The translations under genes were made by a program, and so were the position numbers. From positions 105,092-169,091 of the forward strand of contig CAMYMU010000002.1 in the NCBI GenBank assembly GCA_947259575.1: a DNA stretch of 64,000 nt, in the 5' to 3' direction. Shown here one piece after another: positions 49,180 to 59,579 of this stretch. Origin of the DNA: an uncultured Ectothiorhodospiraceae bacterium (GTDB lineage: Bacteria; Pseudomonadota; Gammaproteobacteria; UBA6429; Thiohalophilaceae). Under the pieces are notes generated by a model. That model was given only the letters and a program-made list of their open reading frames with translations, was not told the DNA's origin and made no database searches. Within the stretch, counting starts at the first letter, position 1. Each line of letters begins with the position of its first letter.

Positions 49180-49345
49180 AGTGCGAGAGCATATCAGAAT
49201 AACGAGTTCACTGTGGGCTTGAAATGCATCGCAAGTTACGCTCAAATGCACTTATTGGGACTTGGTTTCACATAACCATGCCATATAATCTAATCTTGTG
49301 AGACGATGAGCTAGATGCTCATCAAGGCTATTTAGGAGAAATAAC

Positions 49346-49672
49346 TTGAGCGATAAAATCGTTTACGTATCAGATGACAGTTTCGATTCAGAGGTCTTAC
49401 AGGCGGACGGACCCGTACTAGTGGATTATTGGGCAGACTGGTGTGGACCCTGCAAAATGATTGCGCCCATCCTGGACGAGATTGCCGGTGAATACGATGG
49501 CAAGCTGAAGGTTGCCAAACTCAACATCGATGAAAACCCAGTGACGCCTCCTAAATTTGGCATCCGCGGTATTCCCACACTCATGATATTCAAGGGCGGA
49601 AATGTCGAGGCGACCAAGGTAGGTGCTGTATCCAAGTCACAGCTAACCGCCTTTATTGACAGCAATCTGTAA
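49346..49672 (+). CDS. trxA: Thioredoxin 1
   Basis: A 108-residue thioredoxin with active site WCGPC (Cys33, Cys36) and cis-Pro in [12 protein letters not shown], close to E. coli TrxA throughout. It starts with TTG: alignment of the N-terminus ([12 protein letters not shown]) and TAGGAG 8 nt upstream leave no better choice. It reduces protein disulfides in the cytoplasm using thioredoxin reductase. It precedes rho by 290 nt, a known order. Confidence 0.97.
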   Translation: MSDKIVYVSDDSFDSEVLQADGPVLVDYWADWCGPCKMIAPILDEIAGEYDGKLKVAKLNIDENPVTPPKFGIRGIPTLMIFKGGNVEATKVGAVSKSQLTAFIDSNL

Positions 49673-49683
49673 GAATTATGATG

Positions 49684-49729
49684 ACGTCCACAAAAGCCCC
49701 CCACAAATAGGCTTGGTGGGGCTGGACGT
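49684..49729 (+). terminator. Long stem-loop after trxA in the rho leader
   Basis: ACGTCCA (49684-49690) pairs with TGGACGT (49723-49729), and GCCCC (49696-49700) with GGGGC (49718-49722), in one interrupted stem. No T tract follows, so it is either a weak terminator, an RNA-stabilising end or part of rho leader control. Rho is autoregulated by leader termination in E. coli. Confidence 0.45.
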
Positions 49730-49962
49730 AATCAAACTTTGGTGTTAACTTTATTCCCAAGTGGTTTAATTCGTACCGCATCCAGAATTCAAGAAAATTC
49801 AGCCGTATCCCGATATACAAGAAGACCTACCGGTAGAACCCTGAACCAGAATAAACACCTGAACCAATAAATTTTTCCACACCTCGCAAGCCAGCATAAT
49901 AAATGCGATGTGTTCAATAAACTCCAAATAACACTTCACAACTCAACGAAAAAAAAATACCT

Positions 49963-51219
49963 ATGAATCTCTCAGAATTAAAAGTTACGCCAGTAACGAA
50001 ACTCAACGATCTCGCAAGTTCTATGGGCATCGAGAACATGGCCCGCTCGCGCAAGCAGGACATCATTTTCTCCATCCTCAAGGCTCACGCCAAAAAAGGT
50101 GAAGACATCTACGGTGATGGAGTATTAGAAATCCTGCAGGATGGCTTCGGTTTCCTGCGTTCAGCCAATAGCTCGTACCTGGCTGGCCCAGATGACATCT
50201 ATGTATCACCGTCACAGATAAGACGCTTCAACTTGCGTACAGGTGATACCGTCTCAGGCAAGATTCGCCCTCCGAAAGATGGCGAACGCTATTTCGCGAT
50301 GCTCAAAGTCGGCGAAATCAACTTTGAGCCACCCGAGAACGCCAAGAGTAAAATTCTGTTTGAAAACCTGACACCGCTACACCCAAATGACCGCCTGCCA
50401 CTTGAAGTCGGTAACGGGAGCACCGAGGACATGACCGCACGGGTCATCGACATGTGTGCCCCAATTGGTAAAGGCCAGCGTGGTCTAATTGTCTCGCCAC
50501 CCAAGGCCGGTAAAACGATGATGCTGCAGAACATCGCACAGTCAATTACAAATCGGAATCCTGAGTGTCATCTGATGGTGTTGTTGATTGATGAGCGCCC
50601 AGAAGAAGTAACCGAAATGGAGCGTTCAGTGCGCGGTGAAGTAATTTCATCAACCTTCGATGAACCTGCAAGTCGCCACGTACAAGTGGCCGAGATGGTT
50701 ATCGAAAAAGCCAAACGCCTGGTCGAACACAAGAAAGATGTCGTCATTCTGCTCGACTCGATTACCCGATTAGCACGTGCCTATAACACGGTGATTCCAT
50801 CTTCGGGTAAGGTTCTGACCGGTGGTGTGGATGCCAATGCATTGCACCGCCCGAAACGTTTCTTTGGTGCTGCACGGAATATCGAAGAAGGTGGTTCCCT
50901 AACTATCCTGGCAACCGCCCTGATCGATACGGGTTCGCGTATGGACGACGTGATTTACGAGGAATTCAAAGGTACCGGTAATATGGAAATCCACCTGGAT
51001 CGCCGTATTGCGGAGAAGCGACTCTATCCAGCGATCAACATCAATCGTTCAGGCACCCGTCGTGAGGAGTTGCTCACCAAGCCAGACGAACTTCAGAAAA
51101 TGTGGATTATTCGCAAAGTTGTGCATGACATGGACGAGATAGCGGCGATGGAGTTTTTGACGGATAAGATGAAGGTTTCGAAAACCAATGCGGAGTTCTT
51201 TGACTCCATGAAACGTTAA
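49963..51219 (+). CDS. rho: Transcription termination factor Rho
   Basis: A 418-residue hexameric RNA-dependent ATPase, the usual length. N-terminal RNA-binding part (1-130) has [36 protein letters not shown]. The ATPase core has Walker [16 protein letters not shown], Walker [17 protein letters not shown], the Q-loop and the R-loop region [30 protein letters not shown]. It ends with the conserved [21 protein letters not shown] 290-bp leader separates it from trxA, room for autoregulation. Confidence 0.98.
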   Translation: MNLSELKVTPVTKLNDLASSMGIENMARSRKQDIIFSILKAHAKKGEDIYGDGVLEILQDGFGFLRSANSSYLAGPDDIYVSPSQIRRFNLRTGDTVSGKIRPPKDGERYFAMLKVGEINFEPPENAKSKILFENLTPLHPNDRLPLEVGNGSTEDMTARVIDMCAPIGKGQRGLIVSPPKAGKTMMLQNIAQSITNRNPECHLMVLLIDERPEEVTEMERSVRGEVISSTFDEPASRHVQVAEMVIEKAKRLVEHKKDVVILLDSITRLARAYNTVIPSSGKVLTGGVDANALHRPKRFFGAARNIEEGGSLTILATALIDTGSRMDDVIYEEFKGTGNMEIHLDRRIAEKRLYPAININRSGTRREELLTKPDELQKMWIIRKVVHDMDEIAAMEFLTDKMKVSKTNAEFFDSMKR

Positions 51220-51327
51220 GCCGCTGAAACGGTGCTGACTGTGTTAAAAGCTCATCGGAAGTCGTCACTTACTATTTGTAAGCTCCTCCTGCCTCCATCG
51301 CTTTTGCCTTGTCAGCATCCGTTTGAT
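51218..51327. repeat. Dispersed intergenic repeat, copy A (after rho)
   Basis: It begins in the rho stop codon region and shares with the copy after maeB: AAGCCG, TGCTGnCTnTGTTAAAA, CTCATC, AGTCGTCACTTACT (51260-51273), AGCTCCT, TCGCTTTTGCCT (51299-51310) and CATnCGnTTGAT. A further 16-bp exact match to its end, TCAGCATCCGTTTGAT, recurs at 51439-51454. Confidence 0.7.
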
Positions 51328-51807
51328 CGGTTTAACGTGAGTTTTCATAGCAGCTAGCTGTAAGGTCTGTTTCTGGCAAATCATTGCCTTACAAGAGCTT
51401 GACTCATAACGCTCTTATTAAATTTAAGATACGCTCTTTCAGCATCCGTTTGATGTGCTTAATTTGAAGCTGTTAAGCACCCTTTACTTACATTTCTCTA
51501 GCAAACACCCTGTTTGTGAACATTTTCACAGTTTGTTACTTTCCAGAAAATTAGCTAATTGTGCCGAATTTTTAAATTATTGTATTTAAATCAATAAGTA
51601 ATAGTGCCTATTTAATGTACATCCCAATTACCACATTCTGATTGAGTCTTTTGACAATCCCCCACAAAAAGACGAAGATCTAAGTACAAGGTGCCTGCCT
51701 AACCAGTTATGGCATCGGTAGACTCGTTCATAGTGGGTAGAAAGCGTCAAATAATAGGTGCCACCCGTTGTCAGAATAGAGTCTGGTGTGAATATGGGGA
51801 ATAAGTT
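51220..51807. other. Intergenic region after rho
   Basis: 588 bp without a credible gene. It holds repeat copy A, the partial third copy at 51439-51454, a candidate CRP-type site at 51515-51530 and A+T-rich DNA that must contain the promoter of the DUF3135 gene. A short AAGAGC/GCTCTT hairpin (51393-51416) is weak. Confidence 0.5.
51515..51530. promoter_or_regulatory. Candidate CRP/Vfr-type binding site
   Basis: TGTGA-N6-TCACA occurs exactly (TGTGAACATTTTCACA), the E. coli CRP core consensus. It lies about 280 bp before the DUF3135 start, far for direct activation. A cNMP-domain gene at the window start shows such signalling may exist here, but no CRP gene is in view. Confidence 0.35.
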
Positions 51808-52212
51808 ATGAAACAAAGCAACCAATCAGTTAAGTGGGATTTCTCGTACTGGATGGATCTGGCGTTAAATGACCCGGAAGAGTTTGAATCCAAGCGTACG
51901 GAGACAATCTACAGGGCAATCGAGAATGCACCAGAAGAGGCTAGGATGCGCCTGAAACGCCTGCAGTGGCGGGTTGATATGGCCCGTGAGCGCTCTGCGT
52001 CACCGATGGCGGCGACATTGGAAATATCCAGGATGATGTGGGATTCGTTCCATACCCTGCGTGACCGCTATCAGGAGCTGCTCAACAGTACGTCTCATAG
52101 CAATAGGTCTCATAGCAGCTCTATCAGACTCGTGGATTCTGAGCCGCGCTATGACCAGCCAGTACGCAAGAAAGCAGACGTTATCCCCTTCCCTGAGCTT
52201 GTCGAGGCTTAG
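51808..52212 (+). CDS. DUF3135 protein
   Basis: A 134-residue soluble protein with WDFSYWMDLALNDPEEFESKRTETI, APEEARMRLKRLQWRVDMARERSASPMAATLEISRMMWDSF, typical of DUF3135, a short gammaproteobacterial family of unknown role. It is helical and charged, without membrane segments. A strong start context is lacking (GGGGAATAAGTTATG). It precedes rpmE by about 200 nt. A small GCCCTTtATT/AATAAGGGC hairpin (52232-52255) ends it. Confidence 0.85.
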   Translation: MKQSNQSVKWDFSYWMDLALNDPEEFESKRTETIYRAIENAPEEARMRLKRLQWRVDMARERSASPMAATLEISRMMWDSFHTLRDRYQELLNSTSHSNRSHSSSIRLVDSEPRYDQPVRKKADVIPFPELVEA

Positions 52213-52414
52213 AGCTTAAACACAGCTAATTGCCCTTTATTTAGCGAATAAGGGCGATTTGGGCTTGCTATTGGGCCTGATCATTCAGTAGACTCTGCCG
52301 CCTTTATAGTCCCTGGCTTAGATACGCTAGGCTTACGACCGGACTTACATTAGTACCGTGCCAGACTTTTAGGATCGGGTGGCGGTACGATTTGATATAG
52401 AAATGAGGTTAATC

Positions 52415-52618
52415 ATGAAAGCAGATATTCATCCAAACTACGCAAGTGTCACCGTGACCTGTAGTTGTGGTAACAGTTTTGAAACAGGCTCGACTGCGGG
52501 CAAGCCACTAAACATTGAAGTTTGTTCACAGTGTCATCCTTTCTTCACAGGTAAGCAGAAGATTGTTGATACCGCCGGCCGAGTAGATAAATTCCGTCAG
52601 AAGTACGGTATGAAGTAG
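52415..52618 (+). CDS. rpmE: 50S ribosomal protein L31
   Basis: A 67-residue L31 from ATG 52415, with GAGG 8 nt upstream; the longer frame from 52379 uses GTG. It is of the zinc-binding (C+) type: Cys16, Cys18, Cys37 and Cys40 in TCSCG and CSQCHPF. It ends in the conserved [12 protein letters not shown]. It is a ribosome surface protein bridging the subunits and can store zinc. A terminator begins 28 nt past its stop, inside the next gene. Confidence 0.97.
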   Translation: MKADIHPNYASVTVTCSCGNSFETGSTAGKPLNIEVCSQCHPFFTGKQKIVDTAGRVDKFRQKYGMK

Positions 52619-52642
52619 TTGCTATCGCTTTTGCTCGATTAT

Positions 52643-53431
52643 TTGAAAAAGGCGCCTTTCATAGGCGCCTTTTTCTTTGTCTCACTACTAAGTGTCCAGA
52701 GTAGCCAGGCCAGCCAGTCAGATGCAGAACAGCTCTGCCAGGCTCATGAATATGATGAGCTGGCCTCTCTCGAGAAGGTCTACGATGGTGACACTATCAA
52801 GCTGACAGATGGCAGGAAGGTGAGGCTGATAGCGATAAATACCCCCGAAATGGGTCATAGCCAGCGTCCTGAGCAGGCCTATGCAGCGGAAGCTAGAGAT
52901 ACCCTGAAGAAGCTCTTTATCAAAAACCGCAAGGTGAAGCTCAAATGGGGTAAGGACAAAAAGGATCGCTTCAAACGCCTGCTTGCCCATGTGTTTACAG
53001 AAAATGATCAGAACGCGGCTGCGCAACTGATTCGTCGAGGCCTGGGTTATGCCATCGTTGTGCCGCCCAATGAATGGCAGATGGACTGTTATTTTTCTCT
53101 TGAGCAAGAAGCTAAAAGTGCGAGCCGCGGGATTTGGAATCACCCTAATTACTTGCCTAAAGACCCAAGTAAATTAAGCCAAGAGAAAACCGGCTTCCAG
53201 GTCATAGAGGGTGAGGTGACAGGTATTGGGCGGGGCAAAAAGACGATCTGGTTAGATATGGGTACAGGTTTTGCCCTCAGAGTAAATCGAAAACACCTGC
53301 AAAATTTTACAGAAACGCCGATACTGGCATTGGAAGGTAAGCGTGTACGTGTACGTGGCTGGGTCTCGTTTTATAATGGCAAGTTGCGGATGTCTCTCAA
53401 ACACCCTTATATGCTGACCGTGCTGGACTAA
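52643..53431 (+). CDS. Secreted thermonuclease-like (SNase) protein
   Basis: About 262 residues if begun at TTG 52643, which gives a good signal peptide starting [11 protein letters not shown] and ending near SSQA; a TTG at 52619 is the other candidate. The SNase domain (about 40-160) has [26 protein letters not shown] and [12 protein letters not shown], with the catalytic Arg/Glu/Arg pattern. A C-terminal OB-like domain follows (about 185-260). It should cut DNA or RNA outside the cytoplasm. No ATG exists, no clear Shine-Dalgarno is visible, and the rpmE terminator forms part of the signal-peptide codons. This rpmE-SNase-maeB order recurs in gammaproteobacteria. Confidence 0.82.
   Translation: MKKAPFIGAFFFVSLLSVQSSQASQSDAEQLCQAHEYDELASLEKVYDGDTIKLTDGRKVRLIAINTPEMGHSQRPEQAYAAEARDTLKKLFIKNRKVKLKWGKDKKDRFKRLLAHVFTENDQNAAAQLIRRGLGYAIVVPPNEWQMDCYFSLEQEAKSASRGIWNHPNYLPKDPSKLSQEKTGFQVIEGEVTGIGRGKKTIWLDMGTGFALRVNRKHLQNFTETPILALEGKRVRVRGWVSFYNGKLRMSLKHPYMLTVLD
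52646..52674 (+). terminator. Rho-independent terminator of rpmE, inside the SNase gene
   Basis: AAAAAGGCGCCT (52646-52657), loop TTCAT, AGGCGCCTTTTT (52663-52674): a perfect 12-bp stem with T tract. It starts 28 nt after the rpmE stop and overlaps the coding sequence for the SNase signal peptide. Confidence 0.85.
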
Positions 53432-53463
53432 GTTCAGTCAATCAACAAGATTCAATAACGATA

Positions 53464-54780
53464 ATGACTAAAGAAAAAAATAGTAAGCAAAAAGTTAGTA
53501 ACAAAGAAGAATCAGATGAGGTTGCCGAGGTAGCCAGGGCCGCGCTGGATTATCATGCCAAACCTATTCCTGGAAAGATCGGTACGGCCCTGATCAAACC
53601 ATGCGAAACTCAAGAGGAACTCAGTCTTGCCTATACGCCAGGTGTCGCCGCACCGGTTAGAGCCATTGCCGCTGATCCAATGGAGGCTTATACCTATACC
53701 GCCAAGGGCAATACGGTCGCGGTGATTACCGATGGTACTGCGGTTCTGGGTTTGGGTAACGTAGGTGCCCTCGCGGGTAAGCCGGTGATGGAAGGTAAGG
53801 GCGTATTATTCAAGCGCTTTGCTGATATTGATGTCATCGATCTGGAAGTTACCGCCGAATCAGCCGATGCCTTTGTTGAGACGGTGGTGAATGTGGCCAG
53901 TGGTTTTGGTGGAATCAATTTAGAAGATATCGCTTCACCACACTGCTTCTATATAGAAAAGGCCCTGAAGGAGCGACTTGATATACCGGTCTTTCACGAT
54001 GACCAGCATGGTACAGCGATTATTATCTCCGCGGCTTTAATTAACGCCTTGGAATTACAGGGCAAGGAAATCACCGATGCCAGGATCGTTTGCCTGGGTG
54101 CGGGTGCGGCTGCTATGGCATCGATGAAATTGCTAATCAAGCTTGGTGCTCAGTTGGAAAATATTCGTATGGTGGATCGAAACGGTGTGATCCGGGATGG
54201 GCGCGAAAATCTCAACGAATATAAGCAGGCATTTGCGGGTAAGTTTTCTGAAGAAACACTCGAAGATGCGATGAAAGATGCGGATGTGCTGATTGGTGTC
54301 TCCGGGCCGAATCTGGTGAGTTCGCAAATGGTGCAGTCCATGGCCGAAAAACCTATCGTGTTTGCACTATCAAACCCCGATCCAGAAATTACCCCTGACC
54401 ATGCTTTTGCCTTACGTGATGATTTGATCATGGCAACAGGCCGTAGCGATTTTCCTAACCAGGTTAATAATGTTTTAGGTTTTCCGTTTATTTTTCGTGG
54501 TGCACTGGATGTGCGTGCATCTGCGATTAATACCGAAATGGAAATTGCGGCGGTCAATGCATTGGCGCGTTTGGCTCATGCGCCCGTGCCCCAGCAGGTG
54601 TTGAGCGCTTACCATAAACAACAAGGGACACTCTATTTTGGACCGGAGTATATTATTCCGACGCCGTTTGATCCCCGCTTGAAAGACTATGTTGCAACAG
54701 CAGTGGCGAAGGCTGCGGTGGATACGGGGGTGGCCAGGGCGCCTTATCCAAAGCACTATCCCCCGATAATGTCTGAGTAG
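53464..54780 (+). CDS. maeB: Malic enzyme (MaeB-type, without PTA domain)
   Basis: A 438-residue malic enzyme that decarboxylates malate to pyruvate with NAD(P). Malic N-terminal domain has [21 protein letters not shown] and the Lys/Tyr catalytic elements; DIDVIDLEV and [20 protein letters not shown] bind metal and malate; the NAD(P) fold has [22 protein letters not shown]. It ends near PPIMSE, lacking the phosphotransacetylase-like C-terminal domain of E. coli MaeB, as do Pseudomonas enzymes in this position. A Lys/Glu-rich 20-residue N-terminal tail is unusual. It follows the nuclease by 32 nt. Confidence 0.94.
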   Translation: MTKEKNSKQKVSNKEESDEVAEVARAALDYHAKPIPGKIGTALIKPCETQEELSLAYTPGVAAPVRAIAADPMEAYTYTAKGNTVAVITDGTAVLGLGNVGALAGKPVMEGKGVLFKRFADIDVIDLEVTAESADAFVETVVNVASGFGGINLEDIASPHCFYIEKALKERLDIPVFHDDQHGTAIIISAALINALELQGKEITDARIVCLGAGAAAMASMKLLIKLGAQLENIRMVDRNGVIRDGRENLNEYKQAFAGKFSEETLEDAMKDADVLIGVSGPNLVSSQMVQSMAEKPIVFALSNPDPEITPDHAFALRDDLIMATGRSDFPNQVNNVLGFPFIFRGALDVRASAINTEMEIAAVNALARLAHAPVPQQVLSAYHKQQGTLYFGPEYIIPTPFDPRLKDYVATAVAKAAVDTGVARAPYPKHYPPIMSE

Positions 54781-54825
54781 CTCCTCGACTGCATGGACGC
54801 AGGAGGTAGGGCGACTCAGGAGACA

Positions 54826-54990
54826 AAGCCGAGAAGCGATGCTGGCTTTGTTAAAAACTCATCAATAGTCGTCACTTACTGCTGCTTAAGTCGCTCTTGG
54901 CCATCCATGGCCTTCGCGAACTAAGCACATCCATGTGCAAAGCTCCTTCTATCTCTCTCGCTTTTGCCTCGCCATCATTCGCTTGATGAG
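54826..54990. repeat. Dispersed intergenic repeat, copy B (after maeB)
   Basis: Collinear with copy A after rho but holding about 60 extra bases. Ends CTCATCAA (54858-54865) and TTGATGAG (54983-54990) are exact inverted repeats. Two perfect hairpins inside the extra part share a CATCCATG core: GGCCATCCATGGCC (54899-54912) and GCACATCCATGTGC (54925-54938). A third related hairpin, CCTCgaCTGC-atggac-GCAGGAGG, lies just before (54783-54806). It fills most of the 242-bp gap after maeB. Confidence 0.7.
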
Positions 54991-55022
54991 ATACACAGTT
55001 CTTTTCTGCTATGTCTAATTAA

Positions 55023-55646
55023 CTAATCAGGGATCTGATCAGTCTCGTTTAGCATGATTTCAACGCTGGCTATGTCGGCGCGTTGCATGGGCTTACCATC
55101 AATTGGACTTAGCGGTTTGAGTCCGTGTTTATTTTTAGGAAACACTACTGCTTCTATTCTTTGTTGCTCTGCATAAAACACAATGCATGGATAGACCTCA
55201 TAGTTGTCATGGCTGATGCGTAAGCGTTTGTCCTGATTTTCAAACGGAATATTGTTGTTGAGCAGTAACATACTGATATCTTCATAGGTGTCACTAAAGA
55301 TATGCAGGGTAATCGCCGTGTTGGTATCAGCAGTGCCGGAGAGAACGGGTCCAACCAGGCGAGGCTGAAAGTCACTAAAAAATGACATGGCCTCGTAAGC
55401 GACTTCTCTTAATTTTTGTAATGTCTGTGGTTGGTTTTCAGAGCGAAACAGGCGCTGGTATTCAGCTAGTGCCTGTTCAATCTCGAGGTTGGTAGGTAAG
55501 TTGCGAGTATCATGGGCGCTAAGATGCTCGGCCGCTTTGCGCTTGGCCATCGCAAAGTCTCGGCTGCCTGATTCTATTAGTACGCGTGCGGCCTCTTGCG
55601 CAAGGCGCTGTCGCATTTGTGACTCTATCTTACTACTGTGTGGCAT
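55023..55646 (-). CDS. Conserved hypothetical protein
   Basis: A 207-residue soluble protein that I do not recognise firmly. The N-terminal 60 residues are basic and helical (QMRQRLAQEAARVLIESGSRDFAMAKRKAAEHL). The rest contains RLVGPVLSGTADTNTAITLHIFSDTYEDISMLLLNN and YPCIVFYAEQQRIEAVVFP, an alternating strand/helix pattern that could be a nucleotidyltransferase-like fold (weak inference). Acidic residues for catalysis are not obvious. It is 56 nt upstream of the mrcA stop on the same strand and converges on maeB. Confidence 0.6.
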   Translation of the reverse strand: MPHSSKIESQMRQRLAQEAARVLIESGSRDFAMAKRKAAEHLSAHDTRNLPTNLEIEQALAEYQRLFRSENQPQTLQKLREVAYEAMSFFSDFQPRLVGPVLSGTADTNTAITLHIFSDTYEDISMLLLNNNIPFENQDKRLRISHDNYEVYPCIVFYAEQQRIEAVVFPKNKHGLKPLSPIDGKPMQRADIASVEIMLNETDQIPD

Positions 55647-55702
55647 ATTTGAATTGTTTATTGCTCGGTTATAGTTAGCGTCTAATAATTTGTATGCTGC
55701 GG

Positions 55703-58312
55703 CTAGAAAATATCTTGGGTTATATCGGTATTCTGGCCACCGTTATTTTTCTCAAGCGGTCTTTCGTCTCCAGCAATCTGATCTTCCAGCAGATATTCAA
55801 AGATCGCATCTGGATCAGTTGCTGTCGTGAGTTGCCCGGATTTTTCGTTGACACGTACTGAGACAATACCCGGTGGATGAATAAGTTGAGTTTCTTCCAT
55901 GCCTTTTAGTGTGGCGCCCATATAAGAGATCCACATCGGCAGTGCTGCTTTAGCGCCGGTCTCACGGTTGCCTAGCGGCTTAGGGTTATCAAAGCCAACC
56001 CAGGCAATAGTCACGACATTATTGTTAAAACCAGAAAACCAGGCGTCACGCTGATCATTAGTTGTGCCCGTTTTGCCAGACAGATCCTTTCGTCCCAAAC
56101 TGCGTGCACGTACACCCGTTCCGCGAACAATAACGTCGCGCAGCATACTATTCATGATGAAAGAGGTTTGTGGGCTAAGGATCCTTTGTGCAGGCGTTAT
56201 ATCAATGGGGCCTTCGAGGAATTGCAATTCCCGACGAATCGTATCCTCAAGAGTGGGCTGCTGGTCATCTCCTACCAGAAATGCCTGCAAGGTATCTTGT
56301 TGTAGTGGCACTACAACAGGCTTTTCCTCGGCTGCTACGGTTGTTTCAGTTTCGGTCTCCGCAAGTACTTCATCCTCAGCTTCTTCGGCTTGCTCTTTTT
56401 GTTCCAGCTCTTCTATGCAGGGGACACAGACCTCTGGCCGTTCAGTCATATGAACGACAGTGCCATCCGGGCCAACAATGTAATCGATTACATAGGGTTT
56501 AATACGGTATCCACCATTGGCAAATATTGAATAACCGGTTGCCAGCTCAAGCGGTGTTAAGGTGCCACTGCCTAACGCAAGTGAAAGATCGCGCGGTAGA
56601 TTTGCATTTTCAAAACCAAAGCGACGGGCGTAGCGAACGGCGTAACCAATGCCAATGTCGCGCAGTAATCGAATCGAGACCAGGTTGCGTGACTTTATCA
56701 GTGCTTTGCGTAGTCGTGTCTCACCATAAATCTTGCCGGTGTAATTTTCTGGTCGCCAGGTATCTTCCAGTCCTGGCGCATCGAAGACCACCGGCGCATC
56801 ATTAATGATGCTGGCTGGGGTGAAGCCTTTGTCGATGGCTGCAGAGTAAATGAAAGGTTTGAAACTTGAACCCGGTTGACGTTTTGCCTGTGTAACGCGG
56901 TTGAATTTGCTGCGATTAAAATCAAAACCACCAACTAAGGAGTCGATGGAACCATTTACAGGATTGAGAGATATCAATGCGCCGGAAACGTTTGGAATTT
57001 GCGCCAGCCAGGAACAAGCCTTATCTCCTGGGGTGACATAGATGACATCTCCAGGCTTGAGAATTTCTCGAATTGATTTTAATTCCGGGCCTTGATGATT
57101 ATCGTCAATGTAACGGCGTGCCCATTCAATTCGCTCCCAGGGCAGGTAAGCGACGTTACCGCTTTTGGTGTAGGCATAGGCTGCGGATTGCTTATCGTTT
57201 TCTTTATCAACATCGTAATCGATGGCAAACACAATTGCCGGTTCCAGGTTTCCAACCTCATCAATCTCGCTCAATGCCTGTTGCCAAACGTCGATATCAT
57301 CAATCTCATCGTTTTTATCAAGCTCAACATGATTTAAATGGCCACGATAGCCGTGACGGCGATCATATTCGAGCAGGGCTGTGCGCAATGCATTATTTGC
57401 GGCATCTTGTTTGTCTTTGTTGATGGTTGTATAAACGGTAAAGCCGGCACTTAAGGCTTCAGGTCCGTATCGTTCCAACATCTCACTGCGTACCATCTCG
57501 GCGATATACATCGCATCGACTTCTATATTTTGATCATGTAGCTCTGCTACATCTTTTTCATCCCTGGCAAGCATGAAGTCTTCTTCGCTAATGTACTCAA
57601 GATCATACATCCTTTTTAGAACGTAATTTTTTCGTTCAGTTGCCCGCTCCTGGTTTGCAACAGGGTTATAGCGAGAGGGAGCTTTTGGTAGGCCCGCCAG
57701 CATTGCGGTTTGTGCGATGGTTAACTCGTTTAGTGGTTTACCGTAATAGACTTGTGAGGCAGCAGCAAAACCATAGGCACGATTACCAAGAAAAATTTTG
57801 TTCAGGTATAGCGCCAGAATATCTTGTTTAGAAAGTTCTTCTTCTATTTTAAGTGCTAGAAAAATTTCATTGAGTTTGCGCAGATAGGTTTTTTCACGGG
57901 TTAGGAAAAAGTTACGCGCGACCTGCATAGTAATAGTACTACCACCAGACTTTATATCGCCCCCTGATTTAATTAATTCAAATGCAGCGCGTAAAATTCC
58001 CTGGTAGTCCACTCCAGGGTGCTCGAAGAAGCGGTCATCTTCGGCGGCGAGAATCGCATTAATTAACCGCTGAGGAAATTCTTCATACTTAAGTGGCGAG
58101 CGCTTCATCTTGCCGAACTCGTTTATAAGCTCCTGATCCTGGGTATAAACCCGTAAAGGCACCTGCAAACGGACATCTTTTAAAGTCTCAATATCGGGTA
58201 ATTTAGGATTCAGGTATAGGTACATACCATATATTGTCAGTACACCAAGCAGCGATAAAATAATGAAAGTGCTTGTTCCATAAAGGAAAAACTTTTTTAT
58301 GATGGGTTTCAC
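55703..58312 (-). CDS. mrcA: Penicillin-binding protein 1A
   Basis: An 869-residue bifunctional class A PBP. One N-terminal membrane helix (about 8-35), then the glycosyltransferase domain with catalytic Glu91 in LAAEDDRFFEHPG and GGSTITMQVARNFFL. An OB/linker domain follows, then the transpeptidase domain with catalytic Ser482 in QPGSSFKPF, SRN (KSRNLVS) and KTGTTNDQRD. A Glu-rich insertion with CVPC at its start (about 630-670) interrupts the transpeptidase region. It builds peptidoglycan at the inner membrane. It is divergent from pilM, the known arrangement in Pseudomonas. Confidence 0.96.
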   Translation of the reverse strand: MKPIIKKFFLYGTSTFIILSLLGVLTIYGMYLYLNPKLPDIETLKDVRLQVPLRVYTQDQELINEFGKMKRSPLKYEEFPQRLINAILAAEDDRFFEHPGVDYQGILRAAFELIKSGGDIKSGGSTITMQVARNFFLTREKTYLRKLNEIFLALKIEEELSKQDILALYLNKIFLGNRAYGFAAASQVYYGKPLNELTIAQTAMLAGLPKAPSRYNPVANQERATERKNYVLKRMYDLEYISEEDFMLARDEKDVAELHDQNIEVDAMYIAEMVRSEMLERYGPEALSAGFTVYTTINKDKQDAANNALRTALLEYDRRHGYRGHLNHVELDKNDEIDDIDVWQQALSEIDEVGNLEPAIVFAIDYDVDKENDKQSAAYAYTKSGNVAYLPWERIEWARRYIDDNHQGPELKSIREILKPGDVIYVTPGDKACSWLAQIPNVSGALISLNPVNGSIDSLVGGFDFNRSKFNRVTQAKRQPGSSFKPFIYSAAIDKGFTPASIINDAPVVFDAPGLEDTWRPENYTGKIYGETRLRKALIKSRNLVSIRLLRDIGIGYAVRYARRFGFENANLPRDLSLALGSGTLTPLELATGYSIFANGGYRIKPYVIDYIVGPDGTVVHMTERPEVCVPCIEELEQKEQAEEAEDEVLAETETETTVAAEEKPVVVPLQQDTLQAFLVGDDQQPTLEDTIRRELQFLEGPIDITPAQRILSPQTSFIMNSMLRDVIVRGTGVRARSLGRKDLSGKTGTTNDQRDAWFSGFNNNVVTIAWVGFDNPKPLGNRETGAKAALPMWISYMGATLKGMEETQLIHPPGIVSVRVNEKSGQLTTATDPDAIFEYLLEDQIAGDERPLEKNNGGQNTDITQDIF

Positions 58313-58429
58313 AGGGCTCTGAATCCAGTCTTTAGCTTAATAGGCATTTGTCCGATAGGACATCTGAGCACAGAAGTATATCCGCTTTAGGTCACAAAAC
58401 TCTACGAACAGTTTGCCATTATTCATTGT

Positions 58430-58469
58430 TTGACCTATAGTTGACCAAGGTAGTTAATGTAATTAAACA
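58430..58469 (+). promoter_or_regulatory. Candidate pilM promoter region
   Basis: Two direct TTGACC boxes (58430-58435 and 58441-58446) lie 11 bp apart, about one helical turn. The second is followed after 17 bp by TAAACA (58464-58469), a weak -10. It lies about 40 bp before pilM. The repeat may be a regulator site. Confidence 0.35.
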
Positions 58470-58490
58470 TAAATGTGATCTAACCCCTAG

Positions 58491-59578
<1,088 letters not shown>

Positions 59579-59579
<1 letters not shown>

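Noticed and set aside
51628..51825. 65-residue minus-strand open frame after rho
   Set aside because: No ribosome site, no family features, and it overlaps the DUF3135 start.
58349..58362. TGTCC-gata-GGACA hairpin between mrcA and pilM
   Set aside because: Only five base pairs and no T tract; probably chance.
58474..58489. CRP half-site AATGTGATCT before pilM
   Set aside because: The second half of the palindrome is missing.
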